Assembly (NCBI GenBank): GCA_001586195.1
Contig: CP014609.1
Coordinates: forward strand, 2,454,001 to 2,518,000
DNA: 64,000 bases
Origin: Solibacillus silvestris
GTDB lineage: Bacteria > Bacillota > Bacilli > Bacillales_A > Planococcaceae
Reading direction: 5' to 3'
The notes beneath the pieces are model-generated. The model saw nothing but the letters and a program-made list of their open reading frames with translations, was not told where the DNA came from and made no database searches. Of the stretch, positions 8,852-16,688 are shown piece by piece. Within the stretch, counting starts at the first letter, position 1. Each line of letters opens with the position of its first letter. The translations under genes were made by a program, and so were the position numbers.

Positions 8852-9739
8852 TTACTTTTCAATGCCCTCTGTCCACTTGTTCACAACATCTTGATTTTCT
8901 TCAATCCATTGTTGTGCTGCTTCTTCAGGTTTTGTTCCTGAGTAAATGTTCAGCATAACTTCTTCGATATCTTCTGTTGTCCATTCAAAGGCATCTAAAA
9001 TCTTGAAAGCATCAGGTGACTCTTTTTCTAAGTTTTGACGCACAAATGTGTGAATGCTTTCTTCTCCGCCGAATACGCCTTCAGGATCTTCCAAATATTT
9101 CAAATCATAATTGGCAAATTTCCAGTGTGGGCTCCAGCCTGTCACAACGATATCTTCCTCATTTTTAATCGCTTGTTCTAAAGCAACTGTCATCGCACCC
9201 GATGATGATGGTTGTAATGACCATGATTCCAAGTTTGGATACGTTTCAAGTGCTCTTTCAGCAGCTGCAACTACACCTGCACCTGCTTCAATTCCTGTAA
9301 TTGTCGATGCCGCTTCAGTCGATAAATCAGCAATTGATGTTGCTTCCATATAGCTTGGTACAACTAAACCAATTTTGGCACCTTGCAAGTTTGGTCCTAA
9401 ATCTTCTACGTCTGCTCCGTATTTTTCATACTGTGAAGCATGTGTAGCAGGTAACCAGCCAGATACCATCGCATCTGCTTCACCTTTTGATACAGCTTCC
9501 CACATGATGGCATTGTCCAATGGTGTAATATCAACGTTATAGCCGACACTTTCCAGTACTTCTGCCACTACATACGTAGATGCAACTTCAGAATCCCATT
9601 CTACATAGGCTAATTCGATTGAACCTAGATCTTCTTTAGATGACGTTTCTTTTTTCTCTGTTGTGTCATCTCCACACGCAGCTAATAATAGCGCTGCACT
9701 CATTGCTGTTGCTGCAGGCATCCATTTTAATTTTTTCAT
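8852..9739 (-). CDS. opuAC: Glycine betaine ABC transporter substrate-binding lipoprotein (OpuAC type)
   Basis: 295 residues starting MKKLKWMPAATAMSAALLL, then lipobox LAAC with the acylated cysteine at residue 22. The mature part carries the OpuAC-type solute-binding fold, with an aromatic-rich pattern (YVEWDSEVAS, VSGWLPATH, VVTGWSPHWKFANY) that supplies the tryptophans of the quaternary-ammonium binding cage. It captures glycine betaine or a related osmolyte outside the membrane. ATG at 9739 follows GGGGGAAAG; an in-frame ATG at 9754 lies inside the permease end without a ribosome site. Third gene of the operon. Confidence 0.92.
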   Translation of the reverse strand: MKKLKWMPAATAMSAALLLAACGDDTTEKKETSSKEDLGSIELAYVEWDSEVASTYVVAEVLESVGYNVDITPLDNAIMWEAVSKGEADAMVSGWLPATHASQYEKYGADVEDLGPNLQGAKIGLVVPSYMEATSIADLSTEAASTITGIEAGAGVVAAAERALETYPNLESWSLQPSSSGAMTVALEQAIKNEEDIVVTGWSPHWKFANYDLKYLEDPEGVFGGEESIHTFVRQNLEKESPDAFKILDAFEWTTEDIEEVMLNIYSGTKPEEAAQQWIEENQDVVNKWTEGIEK

Positions 9740-9740
9740 T

Positions 9741-10604
9741 TTACTTTCCCCCATTTGATTTTTGTTTATTTAAACTTTGTGTTAAACGGTCTACAATAAT
9801 AGCGAAGATTACTAGACTTATCCCCGCAACAAATCCATTACCGATTTGTGCTCGTTGTAGAGCCGATAATACTTCACGACCTAAACCTGGCGCACCGATC
9901 ATTGATGCAATAACGACCATCGATAATGATAAAAGTACCGTTTGGTTAATACCGGCCATAATTGTAGATTTTGAAAGTGGCAATTCTACTTTTACTAATT
10001 TTTGAGTGAAAGTACTACCATAAGAATCCGCCGCTTCGATTAAATGAGTCGGAACTTGACGGATACCGAGATTTGTAAAACGTACAGTTGGTGGTAATGC
10101 GAAGATAACTGAAGCAAATACACCAGGTACGACACCAATCCCGAAAAATGCAACGGCTGGGATTAAATATACGAACCCTGGCATTGTTTGCATAAAGTCT
10201 AAAATTGGTTTCAAAATTTCTTCTACTACTTTTGATTTCGACATGAGGATGCCAAGTGGTATACCAATTACAATCGCGATTAAACTTGAAAACAACACGA
10301 GTGTAAATGTATTCATAAGCTGTTCCCATAAACCTTGGTTTAAAATGAATAGTAAACCAATGATTGAAAAGATGGCTAAGCCGAATTTTTTGCCTGTTGC
10401 GAAAAACGCTAACACGGCAATGATTAAAATAAATACGTATGGTGGAATAGCAGTTAATGTGGATGTTACAAAATCCATCAAATCTTCACCGTTATTTTGA
10501 ATAAAACGGAATTGCGCTGAAAACGTATCTGTTACAATATCCATCAGCTTTTCCACATTTTCCGCCACTGGTAATGGCGTCGCTAAATTTAATAGTTTAC
10601 TCAT
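9741..10604 (-). CDS. opuAB: Glycine betaine ABC transporter permease (OpuAB type)
   Basis: 287-residue inner-membrane permease with a binding-protein-dependent transport domain. The coupling-helix EAA-type loop is visible as [22 protein letters not shown]. The first 60 residues form an amphipathic and membrane segment typical of OpuAB/ProW. Its start overlaps the end of the ATPase gene by 8 bp, so translation is coupled. Together with the ATPase and binding protein it forms an osmoprotectant importer. Confidence 0.92.
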   Translation of the reverse strand: MSKLLNLATPLPVAENVEKLMDIVTDTFSAQFRFIQNNGEDLMDFVTSTLTAIPPYVFILIIAVLAFFATGKKFGLAIFSIIGLLFILNQGLWEQLMNTFTLVLFSSLIAIVIGIPLGILMSKSKVVEEILKPILDFMQTMPGFVYLIPAVAFFGIGVVPGVFASVIFALPPTVRFTNLGIRQVPTHLIEAADSYGSTFTQKLVKVELPLSKSTIMAGINQTVLLSLSMVVIASMIGAPGLGREVLSALQRAQIGNGFVAGISLVIFAIIVDRLTQSLNKQKSNGGK

Positions 10605-11796
10605 TGTCTACACCTCCGTTTTTTTCAGAGGCTAACGACTCTAAAACAACTCCACGAATTAGTACTCCGCGCAGTTTCCCTTCTTCTACAACAGCTAATG
10701 GTGTCGGAGAATCGGAAATAACCGATAAAATATCCTGTATGACTGTAGATGGTTCAACAATCGGCATATCGTTACGTAAAATTGATTGCAGTGATTTTTC
10801 ACCGGATTGCGCTAGCTCCAGTGCATCATTTGCAGTAATATAGCCTAAATATTTTCGGGCTTTATCTACTGCGAGCAAGACACTTACTTTATCTTCTCTC
10901 ATACGCTGCAACGCAACTTTTGGCCCTTCATGATCAATTTGGATTGTCATTGGACGAATCATCGCATTTTCCGCTGTCAATACTTTTGAACGGTCCACAT
11001 CTTCCAGGAATGAGCGGACATATTCATTTGCAGGGTTTGTCAAAATTTCTTCCCCTGTTCCTACCTGCATGATTTTTCCATCCTTCATAATAGCAATACG
11101 ATCACCAATACGAAGCGCTTCATTTAAATCATGTGTAATAAAGACAATTGTTTTCTGTAAATTAGCTTGTAACTCCAATAGCTCATCTTGCATTTCTTTA
11201 CGAATGAGCGGATCAAGAGCAGAAAAAGCTTCATCCATTAATATGATTTCTGTATCATTTGCCAAAGCACGTGCAAGCCCTACACGCTGCTGCATACCGC
11301 CTGATAATTGATCTGGATACTGGTCTTTATAGGAGAGTAACCCTGCATTCTGTAAAGCCTTTTCTGCTTTTAATCGTCTTTCCTCTTTCGGAACGCCTCT
11401 GATTTCCAGGCCATACTCTGCATTTTGTAAAATGGTACGTTGCGGGAATAATGCGAAGTTTTGAAATACCATGCTCATTTTTTCTCTGCGAACAACTTGC
11501 AGGCTCTTTTTATTGAGCTTTGTAATATTTTGATCATCTATATAAATATCACCACTCGTTGGTTGAATGAGACGATTGAGTAAACGGATCAATGTAGACT
11601 TCCCACTTCCTGAAAGCCCCATAATTACGAAAATCTCACCTTCTTCAATTGTCAAACTTGCTTCATATACACCGACAGTAGCATTTGTTTCTTTTAAAAT
11701 CTGTTCTTTGGATTTTTCTTGCTTCACGAGCTTCAATGCCTGTGATGTATTTTTTCCAAATACTTTAGTGACTCGGTCAATTTTAATTTTCCCCAT
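10597..11796 (-). CDS. opuAA: Glycine betaine ABC transporter ATP-binding protein with CBS domains (OpuAA type)
   Basis: A 399-residue ATPase: Walker [10 protein letters not shown] (about 60-68), Q-loop FQNFALFP, signature LSGGMQQR, Walker [12 protein letters not shown] and H-loop THD. The C-terminal 120 residues form a CBS tandem, the ionic-strength sensor described for OpuA ATPases. The start at ATG 11796 ([14 protein letters not shown]) follows AGGAAGTGG; the open frame extends 25 codons further upstream but runs through the putative operator. First gene of the operon; expression is likely controlled by the adjacent BusR-like regulator. Confidence 0.92.
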   Translation of the reverse strand: MGKIKIDRVTKVFGKNTSQALKLVKQEKSKEQILKETNATVGVYEASLTIEEGEIFVIMGLSGSGKSTLIRLLNRLIQPTSGDIYIDDQNITKLNKKSLQVVRREKMSMVFQNFALFPQRTILQNAEYGLEIRGVPKEERRLKAEKALQNAGLLSYKDQYPDQLSGGMQQRVGLARALANDTEIILMDEAFSALDPLIRKEMQDELLELQANLQKTIVFITHDLNEALRIGDRIAIMKDGKIMQVGTGEEILTNPANEYVRSFLEDVDRSKVLTAENAMIRPMTIQIDHEGPKVALQRMREDKVSVLLAVDKARKYLGYITANDALELAQSGEKSLQSILRNDMPIVEPSTVIQDILSVISDSPTPLAVVEEGKLRGVLIRGVVLESLASEKNGGVDNE

Positions 11797-11828
11797 AATC
11801 CACTTCCTAATAATAATTAATTTCATGC

Positions 11829-11898
11829 TAGTAACAACTTTATATTTATCTCGGGTTGTTAAAAGCAACAACTTTTATATTAATAGACGTTGTTACTA
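11829..11898 (-). promoter_or_regulatory. opuA promoter with three-part palindromic operator candidate
   Basis: Exact 10-bp inverted arms TAGTAACAAC (11829-11838) and GTTGTTACTA (11889-11898) flank a central palindrome GTTGTT-6-AACAAC (11855-11872). On the minus strand, TTGTTG inside the central palindrome could be the -35, with TAAATA 17 bp downstream as -10. All three elements share the GTTGTT core, so a repressor bound here would cover the promoter. The neighbouring BusR-like protein is the obvious candidate. Confidence 0.6.
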
Positions 11899-11960
11899 TT
11901 GTCAAATGAGAATTGATTTTTATGTACATCCAACTAGAAATAAAGTCCCTTAAACAGAAA

Positions 11961-11993
11961 AAACTACTCCCGAAATACAATGAGGGAGTAGTT
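11961..11993 (-). terminator. Terminator of the busR-like gene
   Basis: Stem AAACTACTCCC (11961-11971) with GGGAGTAGTTT (11983-11993). On the minus strand it ends in TTTTTT. It separates the regulator gene from the transporter operon, so these are separate transcripts. Confidence 0.85.
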
Positions 11994-12017
11994 TGTTTTT
12001 GTTGAAAATTTGACACT

Positions 12018-12674
12018 CTATATCGAATCAGATTGAAAGTTGTTACTTTCCAGCTGTAAAAAGTGTTTTACATTCGAATAGCATTCTTCTTTACCGATAA
12101 AAAATAATGTATCACCCGCGGACAATGTTGCGTATGGCCCAGGCGAAACAATCAGCTCATGATCTTTTTTGATTCCAATTATTGTAGCACCTGTTTCCTG
12201 CCAGAAATTAATTTCGCCAACATTTTTTGATAGGAATGGGCAATTATCGGTAATATCAATTTGAAAAGGTACAAACGGGTTAATCGATTGATATCTGCTT
12301 GTCCGATTGACCATTTCTCCTAATGTATCCTGGAAATGATGCAACTCATCAATTTGGCGTTCAATACTGTCAGTTAATTGTTTTTGTAAATCTCTTATTG
12401 ATTTGACACCAGTTAACCGCTGAATGTATTTAGCTGCATTTTCATAGGAAACGATGACAACACCGCTTCCCTTTGTCGCTTCTACTATATTTAAATCCTG
12501 TAGAACGGCAATCGCTCGTCTAGCTGTTTCCGATGAAACACTGTATTGAGATGCCAGCGATGAACGGGCATAAATTTTTTCCCCGACAACATATTTTTTT
12601 TCAACAATTTTAGCGGCAATATCTTCTGCTATTACTTGATATTTAGGCTGCTTAATTTGGATTTTCTTCTCCAT
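12018..12674 (-). CDS. busR: BusR-like GntR-type regulator with C-terminal RCK_C domain
   Basis: 218 residues: a GntR-type winged helix (about 10-75, with SLASQYSVSSETARRAIAVL), a helical linker rich in Q/E/D (about 90-130), and a C-terminal RCK_C/TrkA-C domain (about 133-205, with GATIIGIKKDHELIVSPGPY and LSAGDTLFFIG). This architecture is that of BusR, which represses the betaine transporter genes busAB in lactococci and streptococci and binds c-di-AMP through RCK_C. The gene sits just upstream of an opuA operon. ATG 12674 follows AAAGGAG; the upstream GTG is too close to it. Ligand binding is inferred. Confidence 0.82.
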   Translation of the reverse strand: MEKKIQIKQPKYQVIAEDIAAKIVEKKYVVGEKIYARSSLASQYSVSSETARRAIAVLQDLNIVEATKGSGVVIVSYENAAKYIQRLTGVKSIRDLQKQLTDSIERQIDELHHFQDTLGEMVNRTSRYQSINPFVPFQIDITDNCPFLSKNVGEINFWQETGATIIGIKKDHELIVSPGPYATLSAGDTLFFIGKEECYSNVKHFLQLESNNFQSDSI

Positions 12675-13006
12675 TAATTGCACTCCTTTGTGCTGTGTTC
12701 AGTATGCATAAGCAAAATTCCTATATTTATACTATATCGAAATTATATACCTTTTTATAAAAACCACAAATAGTTCACTAATTTTGAACAAATTTTTTAA
12801 AAACAATTATAGAAATAAGTTTTATTAAATGTAGGTATTTTTTTCTGTTAAATACTAACAATAACATTATTCACTGTTTTATTCGAGTTATTTCTTCCTT
12901 TTTCGACAAAGCCAATACTTTAGCACTTTAACTCAATAAACATGTTTATTATACACAAAAATAATGATAAAATTTTGATTATTGTAAATTAGAAATAGGT
13001 GTATCA
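12675..13006. other. Intergenic region between busR-like gene and amino-acid permease
   Basis: A 332-bp, strongly AT-rich divergent spacer that should contain both promoters. No ORF, strong dyad or known RNA element was recognised. Confidence 0.5.
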
Positions 13007-14401
13007 ATGAAAAAAATATTTAGAAAAAAACCAATCAATGACCTTTTACTTAAAAGCGGAAATATGCAGTTGCCTAAAACAATGGGTTCTTTCGATTTGA
13101 TAATGTTAGGTGTCGGTGCCATTGTCGGTACAGGCATTTTCATTTTACCTGGGACGGTCTCCGCTCTCCATGCAGGCCCGGGGATTGTCTTCTCCTTTAC
13201 GATTGCTGCAGTCGTTTGTGCATTAGCCGCGCTATGTTATTCTGAGTTTTCTTCTACTGTACCCGTTGCAGGAAGTGCCTATTCATATAGCTATATTGTC
13301 TTTGGTGAAATCATTGCATGGCTGGTCGGCTGGGCATTACTATTGGAATACGGCCTCGCAACTGCTGCCGTGGCAACAGGCTGGTCAGGATATTTCGTAT
13401 CGCTGCTGGAAGGTTTAAATATCCATTTACCGGTAGCATTGACAGGGGCATTCAGTCCTGAAAACGGTACTTATATTAACTTGCCTGCAATTTTTATTAT
13501 CTTTGCGATTGGTGCTTTACTTTCATTAGGAATGAAAGAATCAACTCGTTTTAATGCATTATTGGTTGCCATTAAACTCGGCGTTATTTTATTGTTTATT
13601 GTAGTTGGCGTCTTTTATGTGAAGCCGGATAACTGGACACCCTTCCTGCCATTTGGGATGAGCGGTGTATTCACAGGTGCTGCACTCGTATTTTTTGCTT
13701 ACTTAGGCTTTGATGCCGTGTCTTCTGCTGCGGCGGAAGTAAAAAATCCACAGCGGAATATGCCAATCGGAATTATCGGTTCCCTGCTCGTCTGTACAGT
13801 ATTGTATATTGTAGTTTCACTTGTACTGACTGGGATTGTTCCATATACTGACCTCAATGTAACCGATCCTGTATCGTACGCGATGCATGTTATCGACCAC
13901 GAATGGGCAGCGGGGATCATATCGCTTGGTGCTGTCATTGGCATGATGACCGTTATATTAGTCATGATGTATGGCGGGACGCGATTATTAATGGCCTTTG
14001 CCCGTGACGGCTTAATGCCTAAAATGCTGGCACACCTAAGTGAAAAGCGCAAAATGCCTGCTAAAAATACGTGGCTGTTTACATTGATTATTTCGTTTTT
14101 TGCAGGATTTGTTCCATTGGACTTGTTGGCGGAACTTGTAAATATGGGTACATTGGTCGCATTTATTTTCGTTTCTGCCGGCATTTTATATTTACGTAAA
14201 AATAAAAACTTACCGCAAGATCGATTTAAAGTACCATTTTATCCTGTATTACCAATCTTATCATTTATTCTTTGTATTTTTCTGATTACGCAACTTTCCT
14301 TGCACACATGGATCGCTTGCGGAATTTGGTTTATTATCGGTATAATCGTATATTTCACGTATGGAAAAAAACATTCTACGATGAATTCTAATACTAAATA
14401 A
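13007..14401 (+). CDS. APC family amino-acid permease (YfnA/CAT-like)
   Basis: A 464-residue membrane protein with about 12 hydrophobic segments. The first segment holds the APC signature GVGAIVGTGIFILPG, the conserved glycine-rich sodium/substrate site of this fold, and segment 6 has FAYLGFDAVSSAAAEVKNP, as in cationic amino-acid transporters and B. subtilis YfnA. It most likely imports an amino acid by proton symport; the substrate is not predictable. The ribosome site is weak (AGGTG). A strong terminator follows. Confidence 0.88.
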   Translation: MKKIFRKKPINDLLLKSGNMQLPKTMGSFDLIMLGVGAIVGTGIFILPGTVSALHAGPGIVFSFTIAAVVCALAALCYSEFSSTVPVAGSAYSYSYIVFGEIIAWLVGWALLLEYGLATAAVATGWSGYFVSLLEGLNIHLPVALTGAFSPENGTYINLPAIFIIFAIGALLSLGMKESTRFNALLVAIKLGVILLFIVVGVFYVKPDNWTPFLPFGMSGVFTGAALVFFAYLGFDAVSSAAAEVKNPQRNMPIGIIGSLLVCTVLYIVVSLVLTGIVPYTDLNVTDPVSYAMHVIDHEWAAGIISLGAVIGMMTVILVMMYGGTRLLMAFARDGLMPKMLAHLSEKRKMPAKNTWLFTLIISFFAGFVPLDLLAELVNMGTLVAFIFVSAGILYLRKNKNLPQDRFKVPFYPVLPILSFILCIFLITQLSLHTWIACGIWFIIGIIVYFTYGKKHSTMNSNTK

Positions 14402-14436
14402 CGGCAATGTGAATTGGTACTATAACCGCTCTATTT

Positions 14437-14478
14437 AAAAAGCGCAGCAAATTTGGTTTCATAATTTGCTGCGCTTTT
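14437..14478 (+). terminator. Terminator of the permease gene
   Basis: Stem AAAAGCGCAGCAAAT with its complement (14437-14451 and 14464-14478), ending in TTTTATTTG. Confidence 0.88.
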
Positions 14479-14635
14479 ATTTGTCAGTTTGTCAGAGGGA
14501 CAGTCCCCGTCATATCCGAAAATAATATTGTGCAAATCTTCTGACCTGGTTAAATTGTTTGTTTTTGAACCTTTTACTGATGCCAACAAATTGCTAATAT
14601 GAGAGATAATTTCAAGCAAGGGAGCGTCAATTATT

Positions 14636-15175
14636 ATGGAATCATCACGTTCAATTTCTACTTCATCAGAAAAAACAAAAGATTTAATTATTACGAGTCT
14701 TCTTATTTCACTTGTATTCGTAGCAACATTTTTTATTAATATCCGTTTGCCGATTGCTGCAAATGGAGGGCTTGTTCATTTAGGGTCTGCCATGCTCTTT
14801 ATTATCGCAATCTTATTTGGTCCAAAAAAGGGGGCGGTGGCCGGAGCATTCGGTATGGCACTGTTCGATATTTTATCTGGATGGACATTGTGGGCACCAT
14901 TTACATTCATTACACGTGGTCTGCAAGGCTATATTGTAGGAAAAATTGCTACAATGCATGGGAAAAATGGCGGAAGCTTTATGTATAACTTAGCAGCTAT
15001 CGTTATCTCGGTTCCATTTATGCTTGGAGGTTATTATATTTGTGAACGTGTTCTCTATGGAAACTGGATTATCCCACTTGCATCAATTCCAGGAAATCTC
15101 GTTCAAAATTCAGTAGGACTAATCATTGCAATACCAGTATGTATCGCTTTGAAAAAACTGCCCCTTTTTAAATAA
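14636..15175 (+). CDS. ECF transporter S component, substrate unknown
   Basis: A 179-residue membrane protein with about five or six hydrophobic segments, the size of an energy-coupling-factor S component (vitamin-binding subunit). The internal GGLVHLGSAMLFIIAILFGP and the following GAVAGAFGMALFDILSGW show the small-residue-rich helices typical of the family. S components partner with the shared EcfAA'T module, which is not in this window, so this is a solitary S subunit. ATG follows AAGGGAGCG. An approximately 155-nt leader after the upstream terminator was searched for thiamine, folate and preQ1 motifs without success. Confidence 0.78.
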   Translation: MESSRSISTSSEKTKDLIITSLLISLVFVATFFINIRLPIAANGGLVHLGSAMLFIIAILFGPKKGAVAGAFGMALFDILSGWTLWAPFTFITRGLQGYIVGKIATMHGKNGGSFMYNLAAIVISVPFMLGGYYICERVLYGNWIIPLASIPGNLVQNSVGLIIAIPVCIALKKLPLFK

Positions 15176-15247
15176 AATGAAACTTTAATTAGTGGGGGTT
15201 TTCCTCATCCCCCATAGAGACGGGACCCCGTTAATGTGGATAAAAAA

Positions 15248-15277
15248 ATTGGTTAGCGGCCAATTTCGCTAACCAAT
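15248..15277 (-). terminator. Terminator of the isochorismatase-family gene
   Basis: Stem ATTGGTTAGCG (15248-15258) with its complement (15267-15277); the minus strand continues into TTTTTTTA. It is 8 bp past the stop codon. Confidence 0.85.
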
Positions 15278-15284
15278 CCTATTT

Positions 15285-15824
15285 TTATTTTACTAATTTG
15301 CTAATTGCTTTAAATGCATCGCCTTTTGCTACTTGCTGCATTTCGAATAATGCCATTTCCACACTAGTTACGCGTGCACCAAGCTGCATCATTTTCTGGA
15401 TGCCTATCTCTCGATTACTCGCTGTGCGTGAAGACACACAGTCTGCCAGCACTTCGACTTCATAACCGTTTTCCAGTAATTGAGCTGCTGTTTGATACAC
15501 ACAAATATGGGCTTCAATTCCGGCCAATAAAATCTTCTTGCGTCCTGTTTGCTGTAATGCTTGTACAAATTCCTCAGTATCATAAGCACTGAATGTAATT
15601 TTTTCAATTGGTTTTTCATCTGTTAAATGCTCCGCAACTCGCTCATCTGTCGGGCCAAGCCCTTTTGGATATTGCTCAAGCCATAAAATAGGTAATTCCA
15701 ATAATTTTGCCCCTTGTACCATTGTGGCAATATTACCTACAACGAGTGCGCTTTCCTCAACAACTTGCGCCAATTTCCCCTGAATATCAATCAGTACTAA
15801 TACTGCTTCTTCTTTTTTTAACAT
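15285..15824 (-). CDS. Isochorismatase-family cysteine hydrolase
   Basis: 179 residues with the family catalytic triad pattern: an aspartate in LVLIDIQGKL, a lysine in the central IEKITFSAYD region, and the nucleophilic cysteine in LAGIEAHICVYQTAAQL. Relatives (YcaC, nicotinamidase-like and isochorismatase proteins) hydrolyse amide or ether bonds; the substrate is unknown. ATG 15824 follows GGGGAGG; an upstream alternative is unlikely. A single-gene unit convergent with the S-component gene. Confidence 0.85.
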   Translation of the reverse strand: MLKKEEAVLVLIDIQGKLAQVVEESALVVGNIATMVQGAKLLELPILWLEQYPKGLGPTDERVAEHLTDEKPIEKITFSAYDTEEFVQALQQTGRKKILLAGIEAHICVYQTAAQLLENGYEVEVLADCVSSRTASNREIGIQKMMQLGARVTSVEMALFEMQQVAKGDAFKAISKLVK

Positions 15825-15950
15825 AAATATACCTCCCCTAAGTTGCATTCTTCTCTATTATACTGAACTTTTCCACTAAATGAATAGTAGATCCTCCATT
15901 GAAACGAAATGCATGACACTGTATAGTGAAAAGAGAAATGGAGGATTCAC

Positions 15951-16430
15951 ATGTTGCGTCTTAGTTGGCTCATAAGTATGGGCATTAGTTTATTTGGAGT
16001 ATTAATCATTCAGCACTTTTTTACGGTAAAACCGGACGATGTTGCAAATGGAGGAAATCTTGGTGCTCTTGGTTTAGCGCTTGTTGCACCATTTATTATA
16101 CTTAGTTTATTTATTACGTTTCGCTTCTTTACTGAAAGCGCCAGAAACGCAAAGGATCAGCTTATGCGTATGATTTATTTAGTATTTGGAATTGCGCTGT
16201 TAGTGGCATTCATCTATTATGCCATTGATTTTTCAAATAATGTGTATGCATCCCTCGGCGGTGATACGAAGACACCGGGTTCCACAATCTACCGTTTCCC
16301 CCTATTAAATGAGTATACGAATCACGTTTTTCTTAATTTTTATACGTTTGGAATTGTCCATACATTAAGTGCTTTAATCGGAGCTGCTAATGGAATGTTC
16401 AAATCTGCCAAACAATCTCCGCAATTATAA
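15951..16430 (+). CDS. Small integral membrane protein (YufK/DUF5366-like)
   Basis: 159 residues with four hydrophobic segments (about 5-25, 38-60, 75-95 and 125-145) and short polar loops. It resembles, by overall pattern, the uncharacterised YufK/DUF5366 group of Bacilli, but I cannot confirm this without a profile search. The ribosome site AATGGAGG precedes the ATG. No functional residues stand out. Confidence 0.6.
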   Translation: MLRLSWLISMGISLFGVLIIQHFFTVKPDDVANGGNLGALGLALVAPFIILSLFITFRFFTESARNAKDQLMRMIYLVFGIALLVAFIYYAIDFSNNVYASLGGDTKTPGSTIYRFPLLNEYTNHVFLNFYTFGIVHTLSALIGAANGMFKSAKQSPQL

Positions 16431-16449
16431 AAGAGGGTGGGACATAACC

Positions 16450-16488
16450 AAAAAATGCCATTTTCTCTTAGAGAAAATGGCATTTTTT
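16450..16488. terminator. Strong symmetric terminator hairpin inside element E1
   Basis: An approximately 18-bp stem (AAAAAATGCCATTTTCTCT and its complement) has A-run and T-run flanks on both sides. It can stop transcription from the upstream membrane-protein gene and from pheT. Confidence 0.85.
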
Positions 16489-16499
16489 TGCTGAGCGGA

Positions 16500-16605
16500 A
16501 AAATTGATTTCCATTCCGGGACGCTTTCCGCGGGCGTGGCCTGAGCCTGTAGTCTCAGGCGTCACGCTATTCCCACAGGAGTCGCCCTCCATTCCAATCA
16601 ATTTT
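16500..16605 (+). repeat. Dispersed GC-rich hairpin repeat, copy 1
   Basis: Bounded by AAAATTGATT and AATCAATTTT. The core contains ACGCTTTCCGCGGGCGTGG, then GCCTGAG-CCTGTAGT-CTCAGGC, which folds as a hairpin. The core is nearly identical to 20204-20305 and related to 39774-39916. It is much more GC-rich than its surroundings. Confidence 0.85.
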
Positions 16606-16688
16606 ATAAAATATCCGTTTCTTAATAAGGTTTTTCTCCTTAGTTTATGAAATTACTACTTCTGTCCCAGCCTCTTTATTATATTTAA

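Larger units (their letters stand above)
16429..16678. repeat. GGGACA-bounded element E1 (contains terminator and dispersed hairpin repeat)
   Basis: The segment is delimited by an 18-bp imperfect inverted repeat: AAAAGAGGGTGGGACATA at 16429-16446 and TCTGTCCCAGCCTCTTT-like at 16661-16678. Inside are a strong hairpin (16450-16488) and one copy of the dispersed repeat (16500-16605). The same boundary sequences delimit a second element at 32319-32646. The layout suggests a non-autonomous mobile element; no open reading frame is present. Confidence 0.7.

Noticed and set aside
14431-14619. Minus-strand 62-codon frame in the ECF leader
   Set aside because: It spans a terminator hairpin and non-coding leader, and lacks any ribosome site or similarity.
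14480-14635. Riboswitch upstream of the S-component gene
   Set aside because: Checked by eye for TPP, folate and preQ1 consensus words; a TGACCTGG stretch resembles a TPP fragment but the other conserved blocks are missing.
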